This document shows positions 1 to 5,923 of a stretch of DNA of 5,923 nt, one piece after another; the first letter of the stretch is position 1, and each line of letters begins with the position of its first letter. The notes beneath the pieces were generated by a model. The model searched no databases and was not told the origin of the DNA. It saw only the letters and a list, made by a program, of their open reading frames with translations. The DNA lies in the NCBI GenBank assembly GCA_958405585.1, contig CATYEP010000120.1, positions 1 to 5,923 of the forward strand. Reading direction: 5' to 3'. A program made the translations under genes and the position numbers. The DNA is from an uncultured Eubacteriales bacterium. GTDB taxonomy: Bacteria; Bacillota; Clostridia; Christensenellales; Borkfalkiaceae.

Positions 1-235
1 CCCATTGCCCGGGAGGATTTGCATAATCATAGTTGAACAGGGAACTGAATAGGGATGACGCCGACATATAGTATTTAAAAAAGACTACACTGACGACCGT
101 TGGGGCAAGGAATACTGCCGCCATAACCCTTCGTTCCGTAAAAATCTTTTTTCTCGGTTTCTTTGCCGGAGGGATTTCTTGAAGAGGAACTTCCGTTTCC
201 GAAACCCCTTCACGAATATATTCTTGTTTATCCAT
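1..235 (-). CDS. ABC sugar-type importer permease, N-terminal fragment (cut by window edge)
   Basis: Reading the minus strand from the ATG at 235 gives 78 complete codons with no stop before the window edge. Residues 1-37 are a hydrophilic, charged cytoplasmic tail ending in a Lys/Arg-rich stretch (KKPRKK at 25-30, ERR at 34-36). A first membrane segment follows at about 38-57, containing FLAPTVVSVVFF. After it comes SLFNYDYANPPGQW at 65-78. The pattern of an FLxP helix, a short 'SLF.YD' turn and then 'PPGxW' is typical of MalF/UgpA-like (CUT1) sugar-importer permeases, whose first helix leads into an external loop. The start is supported by a GAGAGGA ribosome binding site overlapping the stop codon of the binding-protein gene, which ends 10 bp upstream. 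It would form the membrane channel for the adjacent binding protein. The diagnostic EAA loop lies outside the window, so the assignment rests on the N-terminus and context. Confidence 0.8.
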   Translation of the reverse strand, partial: MDKQEYIREGVSETEVPLQEIPPAKKPRKKIFTERRVMAAVFLAPTVVSVVFFKYYMSASSLFSSLFNYDYANPPGQW

Positions 236-240
236 ACTCG

Positions 241-247
241 TCCTCTC
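241..247 (-). promoter_or_regulatory. Ribosome binding site of the permease gene
   Basis: The minus strand reads GAGAGGA, then a 5-nt spacer, then ATG at 235. The site overlaps the TGA stop (246-248) of the binding-protein gene. Ribosomes terminating there could therefore reinitiate on the permease. The site supports the ATG at 235 as the true start. Confidence 0.7.
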
Positions 248-1784
248 AAGCGAAGTTCGCGTTATACGAATTCAGCCATTCCCTGCGTATCCTATCTTCT
301 TCACTCTGCAACTTTTGCAAAAGTGCATCTTTTGACTGATATGCTGTGTTCGTCATCAAATCAGCCTGCCTTTCCGAAAACATCGTCACCCATGCATCTG
401 AGTTACAATCAACAAAATACATATTTTCCATTGCCGTTTCGATGGCAGATACCCAGTTCTCGGGTATATTCTCATAGGCAAGTCGCTTTTCCGCCTCCGT
501 CAAAGTATAACAAGGCATTTCAAAACTAACAACGGAATTATTCGCTGCCACTTCAAGACGATTGATACAAGCTTCACGGCCATATACGAACAACAGATAC
601 TGCATAACCGCCTCTTTCTGTTCCTCGGAAGCGCTCTTATTGATTACATAGTTGATCAGGAACGCAACATTTGTGTTCTGAGCATGAAAACTCGTATCCG
701 TTTCCTCCTTTTTGCGATCTTTCTCCATGGAAGGCCCGACGGGAAGATTAATCAATTTGAGGTATTGCGACGGCAAATTATAATTTTCCGACCATGAAGG
801 ATAACAAATAAAGCTGGCCGCCTCGTTTGCGCGAATCATCTCGAATACACTGTTCGGTATCAAATTCGGATTCGCTGTGATTGCGGTATAGCCTGTTTCG
901 GAATTCGGTTGGTACATGCTGCGCAAAAATTCAACTGTTTCCACTGTGCGTTGATTCGTAAAATCCAATTCGATTTTACCACTATCCTGTTGTTCCATGA
1001 TCTCATATCCGTTTGCTATATTCCATACGCCGTACCCGATATAATAATCGGTCATCATGGGAACAAAGCCCGATACATTTTTTACGTTGCCGCCCGCAAC
1101 GACTTCGTACGAACCCGTCAAACACCCCGCAAACTTTGCAAACCTGTCCCACGTTGTAAGAGCGTCTACTGCAGCGACACAAATATTAAGCCGAGAACTC
1201 GCCGTTTCGCCTAAAAACTCCTGCTTCGTCCCGCTATATTCTAAAAGCTTTGCATCGAATAATTTTTCCTGTACCGATGTCACAGCCAAATGGCGCATAT
1301 TAATTGCCAAAAGCGGCATCTCAATCGAACGGGGAAGGCCCGCTAAAGCATCGCCCGCCTTGCAAGCCTCTAAAACATCCGGGTCAAACGACGCAAGTTG
1401 TTCCTCCGTAAGATACTTTGATACATCCTCGGTAAATCCCATTGTATAAAGCGACCGAGCATAGTTTTGCGCAGTGACACTTAGCGCGGTATAAGCCAAT
1501 TCTCCGGCGATCAAATGGTTGACCAACGCTTGCAGCGTATTGCTCTGATTGGAAATAACAGAGGGATAATGATTGACCTTTATCTTATCTCCATAAAGCT
1601 GATCGAATTCCTCCTGTCTTTGGCGCACATAGCCGTCTACGCCTGTATTTTTTGTTTTTTGGTCATCAATCGAAATTTCGATTACTCCGCCAGTCGATTC
1701 AACCCCGTCTCTACACCCGACAGCCAAACACATCGTTGACGCGAGCATAAAAACAGCGATAAGAATTGCAATTAATTTCTTCAT
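246..1784 (-). CDS. ABC transporter extracellular solute-binding lipoprotein (family 1, sugar type)
   Basis: This 512-residue protein is the probable substrate receptor of the importer whose permease follows it. It starts with a lipoprotein signal peptide: Lys2-Lys3, a hydrophobic core at 4-22, and the likely lipidated Cys24 in the sequence LAVGC. The lipobox is slightly unusual in having Ala at -3 and Leu at -4. Family-1 features follow: TEEQL around 126-130, a GLPRS segment at 149-153 before LLAINMRHL at 158-166, and TWDRFAKFAG at 211-220. The Trp/Tyr-rich segment YPSWSENYNLP at 328-338 could stack on a sugar ring. The C-terminal third is helical and charged. At 512 residues it is longer than many members, which run about 400-450. 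The start is fixed by a perfect AGGAGGA site just upstream. The neighbours (permease downstream, ARH-like and mutarotase-like enzymes upstream) suggest a carbohydrate or glycoside ligand, but no specificity can be read. Confidence 0.9.
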   Translation of the reverse strand: MKKLIAILIAVFMLASTMCLAVGCRDGVESTGGVIEISIDDQKTKNTGVDGYVRQRQEEFDQLYGDKIKVNHYPSVISNQSNTLQALVNHLIAGELAYTALSVTAQNYARSLYTMGFTEDVSKYLTEEQLASFDPDVLEACKAGDALAGLPRSIEMPLLAINMRHLAVTSVQEKLFDAKLLEYSGTKQEFLGETASSRLNICVAAVDALTTWDRFAKFAGCLTGSYEVVAGGNVKNVSGFVPMMTDYYIGYGVWNIANGYEIMEQQDSGKIELDFTNQRTVETVEFLRSMYQPNSETGYTAITANPNLIPNSVFEMIRANEAASFICYPSWSENYNLPSQYLKLINLPVGPSMEKDRKKEETDTSFHAQNTNVAFLINYVINKSASEEQKEAVMQYLLFVYGREACINRLEVAANNSVVSFEMPCYTLTEAEKRLAYENIPENWVSAIETAMENMYFVDCNSDAWVTMFSERQADLMTNTAYQSKDALLQKLQSEEDRIRREWLNSYNANFA

Positions 1785-1790
1785 TTTTTA

Positions 1791-1797
1791 TCCTCCT
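1791..1797 (-). promoter_or_regulatory. Strong ribosome binding site of the solute-binding protein gene
   Basis: The minus strand reads AAAAGGAGGATAAAAA before ATG, so a near-perfect Shine-Dalgarno (AGGAGGA) sits 6 nt from the start. It lies in the 14-bp gap right after the TAA stop (1799-1801) of the ARH-like gene. It is the strongest ribosome binding site in the window. That fits the usual need for more binding protein than enzyme or permease from a shared transcript. Confidence 0.85.
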
Positions 1798-1798
1798 T

Positions 1799-3334
1799 TT
1801 ATTCACATACCAGTATTATCGGTATATACGTTGAAAGATACCGCGATACTGATTTTATCGAAACCAAACATTCGATGGAAACCGAAGAGATATCGTTTAC
1901 TTTTAACATAAACTCTCTCTTTGCTATATTGAAACCGCCATGCCTCTGATCAAGCGGAACAGATGCAAAATTACCGCCGGCACACTCAATTCCTTCAGGC
2001 AAGTACCAATGCATTTCCAATAGCTGCGGATCGTAAAGTTTATTCCAAAATTCAAATTCAATTGTCACTTCTGCGCCTTGGCGAACCGAACAACCGTCTT
2101 TATAAAAAACTGTTGTATCAAATAGTACTCCCTGAAATCTTACTCCGTTGTTTATTCTCTTCCGCACAAACGAAAAATCAGGAGAATTGTCAAGATCCGG
2201 CGGCATCTGACGGATCGCATGGATATGTAGGAGTTCAGGAATTGACATCACCCGCACTCGGTAGCCTTCCCCTTTTGACAATGTATCTACGCCGCGAACT
2301 CCCAAAAAGACCGGAGTCAGTCGGAGAATTCTTTCGCATAATTCCTCCACCGTCCGAGGAAGCATTAAATCTGTATCCGTACGCAACGAACATATAGCGA
2401 TTTCGTTTCCCAAAGGACGCAGCCAACGTTCCGGCAGGTTTCTTTTCCCCAACATAATTCCAAGCGTGGCACCCGCAAAACCGGCCGTACAATCGACATC
2501 CTCCATACACCCTGCAGCAATACATATAGTTTTCCCGAAATCTTTTTCCCCATAGAGCAACCCGAGCACTCCCAAAGACACATTTCCGGGAGCATCATAA
2601 CCATGTTCTGCCACGGGAAGTTTTGCATCCTCTTCCAGCGATATACCCTTATATGGCCGTTGACCGAAACTGCTGGGCACCTCTTTGAGGACAGCGATCC
2701 GCGCCTTCTTCCAATCTTTCCCTTCTTGATATGCTTGCATTGCAGTTTTGACACCACGAGCAACACCGCAATTTTCCGGAATATATTGTAAACCCTTTTT
2801 CAGTAAATTCTCAATATCACTCTCTATGAAGGCATATGCTTGTACCGCAGCGCAAAAAATTTCGCCGTAAATCCCTTCCTCGCCATGATCAACGCTTGCG
2901 TCTTCATACGCATAGCAAACGGCAATGTCGGGATTTCCCGCACAAAGACACGCCCAAATTTCGCTTCGGATAAAAGCGCCGCAACTGTTTCTGTTTGGAT
3001 TTGCAAAAGTTCCGGACAACGGCGGAGCAATATGTCCTCGAAGATTTCGTTTTGCAGAGCCGTATTCGCTCAAACTCGCAGATATATAAGACAGCCAATA
3101 TTCCGCAAGAACCTGTGCGTCTACTTTATCGCCGTACTTTTCGCATGCACGCAAAATTACCAACTGCAAATCGAGGTCATCATTCGGAATACTTCGCGGA
3201 TTCTTCTGGATATACCCATCAAGGTCAATCACACCACGTTTACATTCGAACGGTGCGCCTAAAGTTCCCCCGGCATATTTCCCCCACCAACAGCCAAGCA
3301 CTTTATCCTTATATGTTTTAAAATCAAGTGTCAT
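1799..3334 (-). CDS. ADP-ribosylglycohydrolase (ARH/DraG) superfamily protein with C-terminal beta-rich extension
   Basis: This 511-residue, probably cytoplasmic protein has no signal peptide. The ARH-like all-helical core spans about 7-345. It starts with KVLGCWWGKYAGGTLGAPFE (11-30), matching the family's GxxxGxAxGDALGAPxE entry helix. The first metal motif, usually TDDT, is NDDLD at 51-55. A central block, CGAFIRSEIWACLCAGNP (118-135) then EDASVDHGEEG (144-154), matches the family's inner helices. The second metal motif, usually DTDT, is DVDCT at 279-283, leading into AGFAGATLG. The Asp pairs that bind the two Mg2+ ions in characterised ARH enzymes are kept, but flanking Thr residues become Asn and Cys. 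Residues ~395-511 look like an added Ig-like beta domain (VTIEFEFWN, MHWYLPEGIE). Family members remove ADP-ribose from proteins or cleave related ribosyl bonds. In this sugar-import context a small-molecule glycoside is an equally good substrate guess. The gene begins 27 bp after the epimerase stop. Confidence 0.88.
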   Translation of the reverse strand: MTLDFKTYKDKVLGCWWGKYAGGTLGAPFECKRGVIDLDGYIQKNPRSIPNDDLDLQLVILRACEKYGDKVDAQVLAEYWLSYISASLSEYGSAKRNLRGHIAPPLSGTFANPNRNSCGAFIRSEIWACLCAGNPDIAVCYAYEDASVDHGEEGIYGEIFCAAVQAYAFIESDIENLLKKGLQYIPENCGVARGVKTAMQAYQEGKDWKKARIAVLKEVPSSFGQRPYKGISLEEDAKLPVAEHGYDAPGNVSLGVLGLLYGEKDFGKTICIAAGCMEDVDCTAGFAGATLGIMLGKRNLPERWLRPLGNEIAICSLRTDTDLMLPRTVEELCERILRLTPVFLGVRGVDTLSKGEGYRVRVMSIPELLHIHAIRQMPPDLDNSPDFSFVRKRINNGVRFQGVLFDTTVFYKDGCSVRQGAEVTIEFEFWNKLYDPQLLEMHWYLPEGIECAGGNFASVPLDQRHGGFNIAKREFMLKVNDISSVSIECLVSIKSVSRYLSTYIPIILVCE

Positions 3335-3341
3335 CTATTTA

Positions 3342-3348
3342 TCCTCTT
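3342..3348 (-). promoter_or_regulatory. Ribosome binding site of the ARH-like gene
   Basis: The minus strand reads AAGAGGA, a 7-nt spacer, then ATG at 3334. It lies in the 27-bp gap after the TAA stop (3362-3364) of the epimerase gene. It supports the chosen start, and the gap is too short for a separate promoter. Confidence 0.7.
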
Positions 3349-3361
3349 ATCCCCGCACTTT

Positions 3362-4282
3362 TTATAAAGCAAAACAAGATAGTTCCGTACAAAGCTCTGC
3401 CGTTTTGCCCGGAGGTATCCCAAATACCCCCGGTATCCGACCATCCTCTTGATGATGAAATGCATCGATCATGCATGTCTGTGGTTCTATGCAGAAAAGA
3501 TCGTTCCGTCCTCCGTTCCAAAGCATCCAATATTTATATTGCTCCGATACAGCCCGGTACTCTACCCGCAGACCTATTTGCTTATCAAACAATACTGCAA
3601 TATTCCCAGCGGAAGAATAGAAAGCAGATAAATATTGTTTTTCGGGGATGACCCCTTTTCCGTTCAGCAGACACATGACGGCAGTACCAGTTTTAGTCTG
3701 ACCGGTCGGAAGAAAATTTTGATCGCGTACAAAGTCCCTTTTGACCGGAACAGTGACCGAAATAACATCTGCTCCCTGAGAATAAGAAAACGGAGTGCGA
3801 AAAGTTGTATGAAAAGCCAACATACACGGCATTGTTCGGGGAGAATCATTTTTTATGCGTACATTTTGGCGGATCCCGTTCTCTTTCAAAATATATTCGG
3901 TCTCAAATGTAAACGCATGAGGAAAACCAATATATTCCGCCTCACGATAAGCATGACGCAAAATAATTCTGTCCGCCTGCACATTCGCTATTTCGAATGG
4001 CTGCATATATAAATCTCCATGTAAATGGCAACCCGTATTCGGTTCGTTTATAGGGAGTCGATATTCCATCCCCCGATATTGAAACTCACCTCCATAGATT
4101 CTGTTTGGAGGGAACAGCGGCGGCATACCGTATAATAGCGGCTCTTTTGAAAAAGTTTCATACGAATCCGGAAAACGGAGTATTTCGGCACGCAAAGGTT
4201 TATACTGTAACCGCATACAATTCGCTCCGTAAACAGAGATACCCGCAGCTATCAGCGTATTTTCCAACGTAATATCAGTCAT
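3362..4282 (-). CDS. Aldose 1-epimerase (GalM-type mutarotase) family protein
   Basis: This 306-residue cytoplasmic protein fits the usual mutarotase length of about 300-350. Family enzymes interconvert alpha and beta anomers of free aldoses, and relatives act on modified sugars. Family landmarks appear in order: GMPPLFPPNRIYGGEF at 52-67 with substrate-contacting Arg61; LPINEPNTGCHLHG at 76-89, whose His88 (HG) matches the first active-site His; LAFHTTF at 155-161, whose His158 matches the catalytic-acid His; and CIEPQT at 264-269, whose Glu266 matches the catalytic base. The closing GIPPGKTAEL at 288-297 corresponds to the family's final 'L.PGE' strand. A full set of active-site residues suggests a working enzyme. 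The sequence is divergent from classical GalM, so the sugar is unknown. The start codon lies inside the upstream TPR gene (8-bp overlap), with a weak GTGGAA site 8 nt away, suggesting translational coupling. Confidence 0.88.
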   Translation of the reverse strand: MTDITLENTLIAAGISVYGANCMRLQYKPLRAEILRFPDSYETFSKEPLLYGMPPLFPPNRIYGGEFQYRGMEYRLPINEPNTGCHLHGDLYMQPFEIANVQADRIILRHAYREAEYIGFPHAFTFETEYILKENGIRQNVRIKNDSPRTMPCMLAFHTTFRTPFSYSQGADVISVTVPVKRDFVRDQNFLPTGQTKTGTAVMCLLNGKGVIPEKQYLSAFYSSAGNIAVLFDKQIGLRVEYRAVSEQYKYWMLWNGGRNDLFCIEPQTCMIDAFHHQEDGRIPGVFGIPPGKTAELCTELSCFAL

Positions 4283-5923
4283 ACAATAATTTCCACAATA
4301 GCTTTATGCCAAAGTTACAGCAATCAATCCTTTCTGCTTTTTTTGCAAAACGCTCCGCTTTTTTACGATTTCCCTGTACTAATGCAGCAAAAGCAAGAAG
4401 AACATAACCTTCCAGCAAATTGTCGTTACTGATATTATATCCGAAAGGAGGATATGTCTTTGCTCCTACCCCATAATACGAGTCGATCTCACAATTTTTG
4501 ATTTTTGTTTTGCCGACCTTTTCCATCCTTTCCGCCAAGTCTTGCGCCCTTGCAGTATCACCGCGTGCATTGCAAGCCAAACATTGAAAGTAAGTATGGA
4601 TGCTGACATCGTCCTTTGTACTATCTGCTAAAAGTAAATATTTTTCCTTTCCTTCATCATCACCTTGTTTGTCGCAGCAAAGCGCCAGCATATAATACAA
4701 CTGGGCATCATTCACAAAATACGTCTTCTCTTCACCGTAACATTCGGGGAATACGAGTCCTGCACATAACTCTTCTGTAGCAGTGCTATAATCGCCTTGT
4801 TCAAAAAGAGATTTTCCGATCAGGTACTGCAACCATGCATGGTGTCTTGTCAAATTCCCTTCGCCGCCTTCATATGTATGAAATTCGTGCTCCAACAGAA
4901 TATCTTTCGCATCCTGCAATTTACCTTCCACCGTCAACAGAATCGAATAATTTAAGGTGCAATCGTCGCGTGATTTTACAAGCGCAGGATTTTCTTTGTA
5001 AAGAGAAAGCCGCTTTTCAAGCGAATAATTCATCGCGCGGTATAATTGCGTCAATTCATAAAATATTCTCGCATTTTCCGGCATCAGAACAAACGCCTTT
5101 TCCATGCAGCGAACTGCTTTTTCCGGCTGCTCAAGATGATCAAAATAAGCAAGCGCCAAATTGCGGTACGCCGGGCCAAGCTCTTCCGCGTCAATTGCCT
5201 TTTCCCATGCTTTTGCGGCTTCGCCGTATCGCTCGAAACCATAAAAAAGACAACCCAAATAATATGCGCTGCGCGGAGTACCCGCCCACTGCAAAATAGC
5301 GACATCATCCGGCCGTGAAGGGAAATTATATGCGGTGTTCTCTTTCTCCGCCTTCGAAAGATATTGTTTTGCATCTCTTCCGAGTTTATTTTCCAAATAT
5401 GCCAGATAATAGAATTTTAAGGCGTTGTCTTTTGCTTTTTGCAAAACGCTTTCCGCTTCTTCATACAAACCGAATCGAATATATTCCGCAGCAAAGTGCA
5501 ATGCATAACGCGTATCGCAGAAATCGGGAATAAAAAGGATATCCGCTTTTCGTAGCTGTTCATCGCATTCCTGCGCTTCACAGACGTTGCCCAATTTTCC
5601 GAGCAATATGCCTTTTATGTGCAAGGCCCAAAGGTTGTTGCCGTCCGACTGCAATGACTCGTTTAATTTTTCAACTGCGGCCGCATATTTTTTTCTGCGG
5701 GCTTCGATCATCGCCAAACCATAATACCCTCGCGCCCTGCATGCATAAGACCAAATACTCTCGTAAAAATCTGCATAAGCAGATGCGTCGTCACCGAGAT
5801 ACGCATAACACATACCGCGCATATAAAACGCTTCCGTATCCTCAGGATTGCAATTACGCAGGCAGGCTTTTTCAATTGTACGGTTATAATAATCTACCGC
5901 TCTCTTGAAATCTGCACGCTCAA
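4275..5923 (-). CDS. TPR-repeat protein, C-terminal part of a DUF5107-type protein (start beyond the window)
   Basis: The frame is open from the TGA at 4275-4277 to the right edge, giving about 548 visible residues. The Met at 5822 is not the start: the 33 codons before it encode a TPR helix pair (DFKRAVDYYNRTIEKA, then NPEDTEAFYMRGMCY). Residues are numbered below from that Met. TPR-like units include 11-52 (AYADFYESIW, RGYYGLAMIEARRKKY), 63-90, 118-150, 183-211 (SAYYLGCLFYGFERYGEAAK), 215-247 and 468-500. A family-like insertion is EFHTYEGGEG at 313-322, following NPALVKSRDD at 278-287. I recognise this arrangement as the C-terminal half of large DUF5107/TPR proteins found beside sugar-use genes. 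If so, an N-terminal beta-rich DUF5107 domain lies upstream. The function is unknown; TPR solenoids usually bind proteins. No signal peptide or membrane segment is visible in this part. The gene heads the visible operon. Confidence 0.85.
   Translation of the reverse strand, partial: ERADFKRAVDYYNRTIEKACLRNCNPEDTEAFYMRGMCYAYLGDDASAYADFYESIWSYACRARGYYGLAMIEARRKKYAAAVEKLNESLQSDGNNLWALHIKGILLGKLGNVCEAQECDEQLRKADILFIPDFCDTRYALHFAAEYIRFGLYEEAESVLQKAKDNALKFYYLAYLENKLGRDAKQYLSKAEKENTAYNFPSRPDDVAILQWAGTPRSAYYLGCLFYGFERYGEAAKAWEKAIDAEELGPAYRNLALAYFDHLEQPEKAVRCMEKAFVLMPENARIFYELTQLYRAMNYSLEKRLSLYKENPALVKSRDDCTLNYSILLTVEGKLQDAKDILLEHEFHTYEGGEGNLTRHHAWLQYLIGKSLFEQGDYSTATEELCAGLVFPECYGEEKTYFVNDAQLYYMLALCCDKQGDDEGKEKYLLLADSTKDDVSIHTYFQCLACNARGDTARAQDLAERMEKVGKTKIKNCEIDSYYGVGAKTYPPFGYNISNDNLLEGYVLLAFAALVQGNRKKAERFAKKAERIDCCNFGIKLLWKLLYD
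4291..4296 (-). promoter_or_regulatory. Weak ribosome binding site of the epimerase gene, inside the TPR gene
   Basis: The minus strand reads GTGGAA with an 8-nt spacer before the ATG at 4282. The site is embedded in the last codons of the TPR gene. It is a poorer Shine-Dalgarno than those of the downstream genes. With the ATGACTGA start/stop overlap at 4275-4282, it suggests that translation of the epimerase depends on that of the TPR gene. Confidence 0.5.
4857..4883 (-). other. Conserved-looking FHTYEGGEG segment between TPR blocks
   Basis: Within the TPR protein, the sequence FHTYEGGEG breaks the helical repeat pattern between two TPR blocks. From memory, DUF5107/TPR relatives carry a similar 'RRFHPWEGGEG' element at the same place, after a conserved Asp-Asp and a leucine-rich helix. 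Such a non-repeat loop kept inside a repeat protein is a good candidate for a functional or ligand-binding site. The comparison is from recall and not from an alignment. Confidence 0.5.

Noticed and set aside
179..529. Plus-strand open frame of 116 codons over the permease/binding-protein junction
   Set aside because: It lies antisense to two well-supported genes, its translation shows no recognisable domain, and its composition looks like that of an opposite-strand shadow.
2369..2383. R-T-D-T-D at residues 318-322 of the ARH-like protein as the canonical DTDT metal motif
   Set aside because: It lies about 40 residues after the expected position and is followed by the LPRTVEELCERI segment that normally comes after the ARH core. 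The DVDCTAGFAGA segment fits the motif context much better.
2235..2766. Two minus-strand open frames (96 and 133 codons) in other frames within the ARH-like gene
   Set aside because: They overlap the ARH core, including its DVDCT metal motif, and have no domain-like sequence of their own.
1799..3334. A DraG-type nitrogenase regulator or a DarG-like antitoxin role
   Set aside because: There are no nif genes, ADP-ribosyltransferase, DarT-like toxin or macrodomain in the window. The neighbours are sugar-transport genes.
3335..3361. Possible terminator or internal promoter in the largest intergenic gap
   Set aside because: The gap is only 27 bp, is occupied by a ribosome binding site, and shows no GC-rich hairpin with a T-run and no -35/-10 pair.
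4835..5318. Plus-strand open frames of 154 and 90 codons opposite the TPR gene
   Set aside because: They are antisense to clear TPR repeats and rich in Arg, Ser, Pro and Ile, with no recognisable motif. They are best explained as shadows.
5820..5822. Met codon as the start of the TPR protein
   Set aside because: The frame continues upstream to the window edge with TPR-type helices, and no convincing Shine-Dalgarno lies before this ATG.
1..5923. CRISPR array, tRNA, rRNA, insertion sequence ends or direct DNA repeats
   Set aside because: None was seen by reading both strands. The TPR units are degenerate at protein level and do not form DNA repeats.

Overview
The window reads as a piece of a chromosome from a Firmicutes-type (Clostridia-like) Gram-positive bacterium. 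The evidence is moderate GC judged by eye, strong AGGAGG-type ribosome binding sites, a lipoprotein-type binding protein in place of a periplasmic one, and very tight gene packing. No marker allows a narrower taxonomic call.

All supported genes lie on the minus strand, so transcription runs from the right end to the left end. In that order they are: (1) the C-terminal ~550 residues of a large tetratricopeptide-repeat protein resembling the TPR half of DUF5107-type proteins (4275-5923, start outside the window); (2) a GalM-type aldose 1-epimerase / mutarotase homologue (3362-4282); (3) an ADP-ribosylglycohydrolase (ARH/DraG)-superfamily protein with a variant metal site and an extra C-terminal beta-rich region (1799-3334); (4) a lipoprotein solute-binding protein of the ABC sugar-importer type (246-1784); (5) the N-terminus of an ABC importer permease (1-235, cut by the window edge).

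Genes 1 and 2 overlap by 8 bp, and the remaining gaps are 27, 14 and 10 bp. This is strong evidence for one polycistronic transcript. There is no non-coding stretch above 30 bp, no visible internal promoter or terminator, and no RNA gene, CRISPR, insertion sequence or DNA repeat. The promoter is probably upstream of the TPR gene, beyond position 5923, and the transcript probably continues left into more transporter genes.

The likely joint role is uptake and processing of a carbohydrate or glycoside. The lipoprotein captures it, the permease complex imports it, and the mutarotase homologue equilibrates or recognises the sugar. The ARH-fold enzyme may cleave or edit a glycosidic (possibly N-ribosyl-like) bond. 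The window contains no classical glycoside hydrolase, so the ARH-like protein is the best candidate for a hydrolase here. The substrate cannot be read from the sequence.
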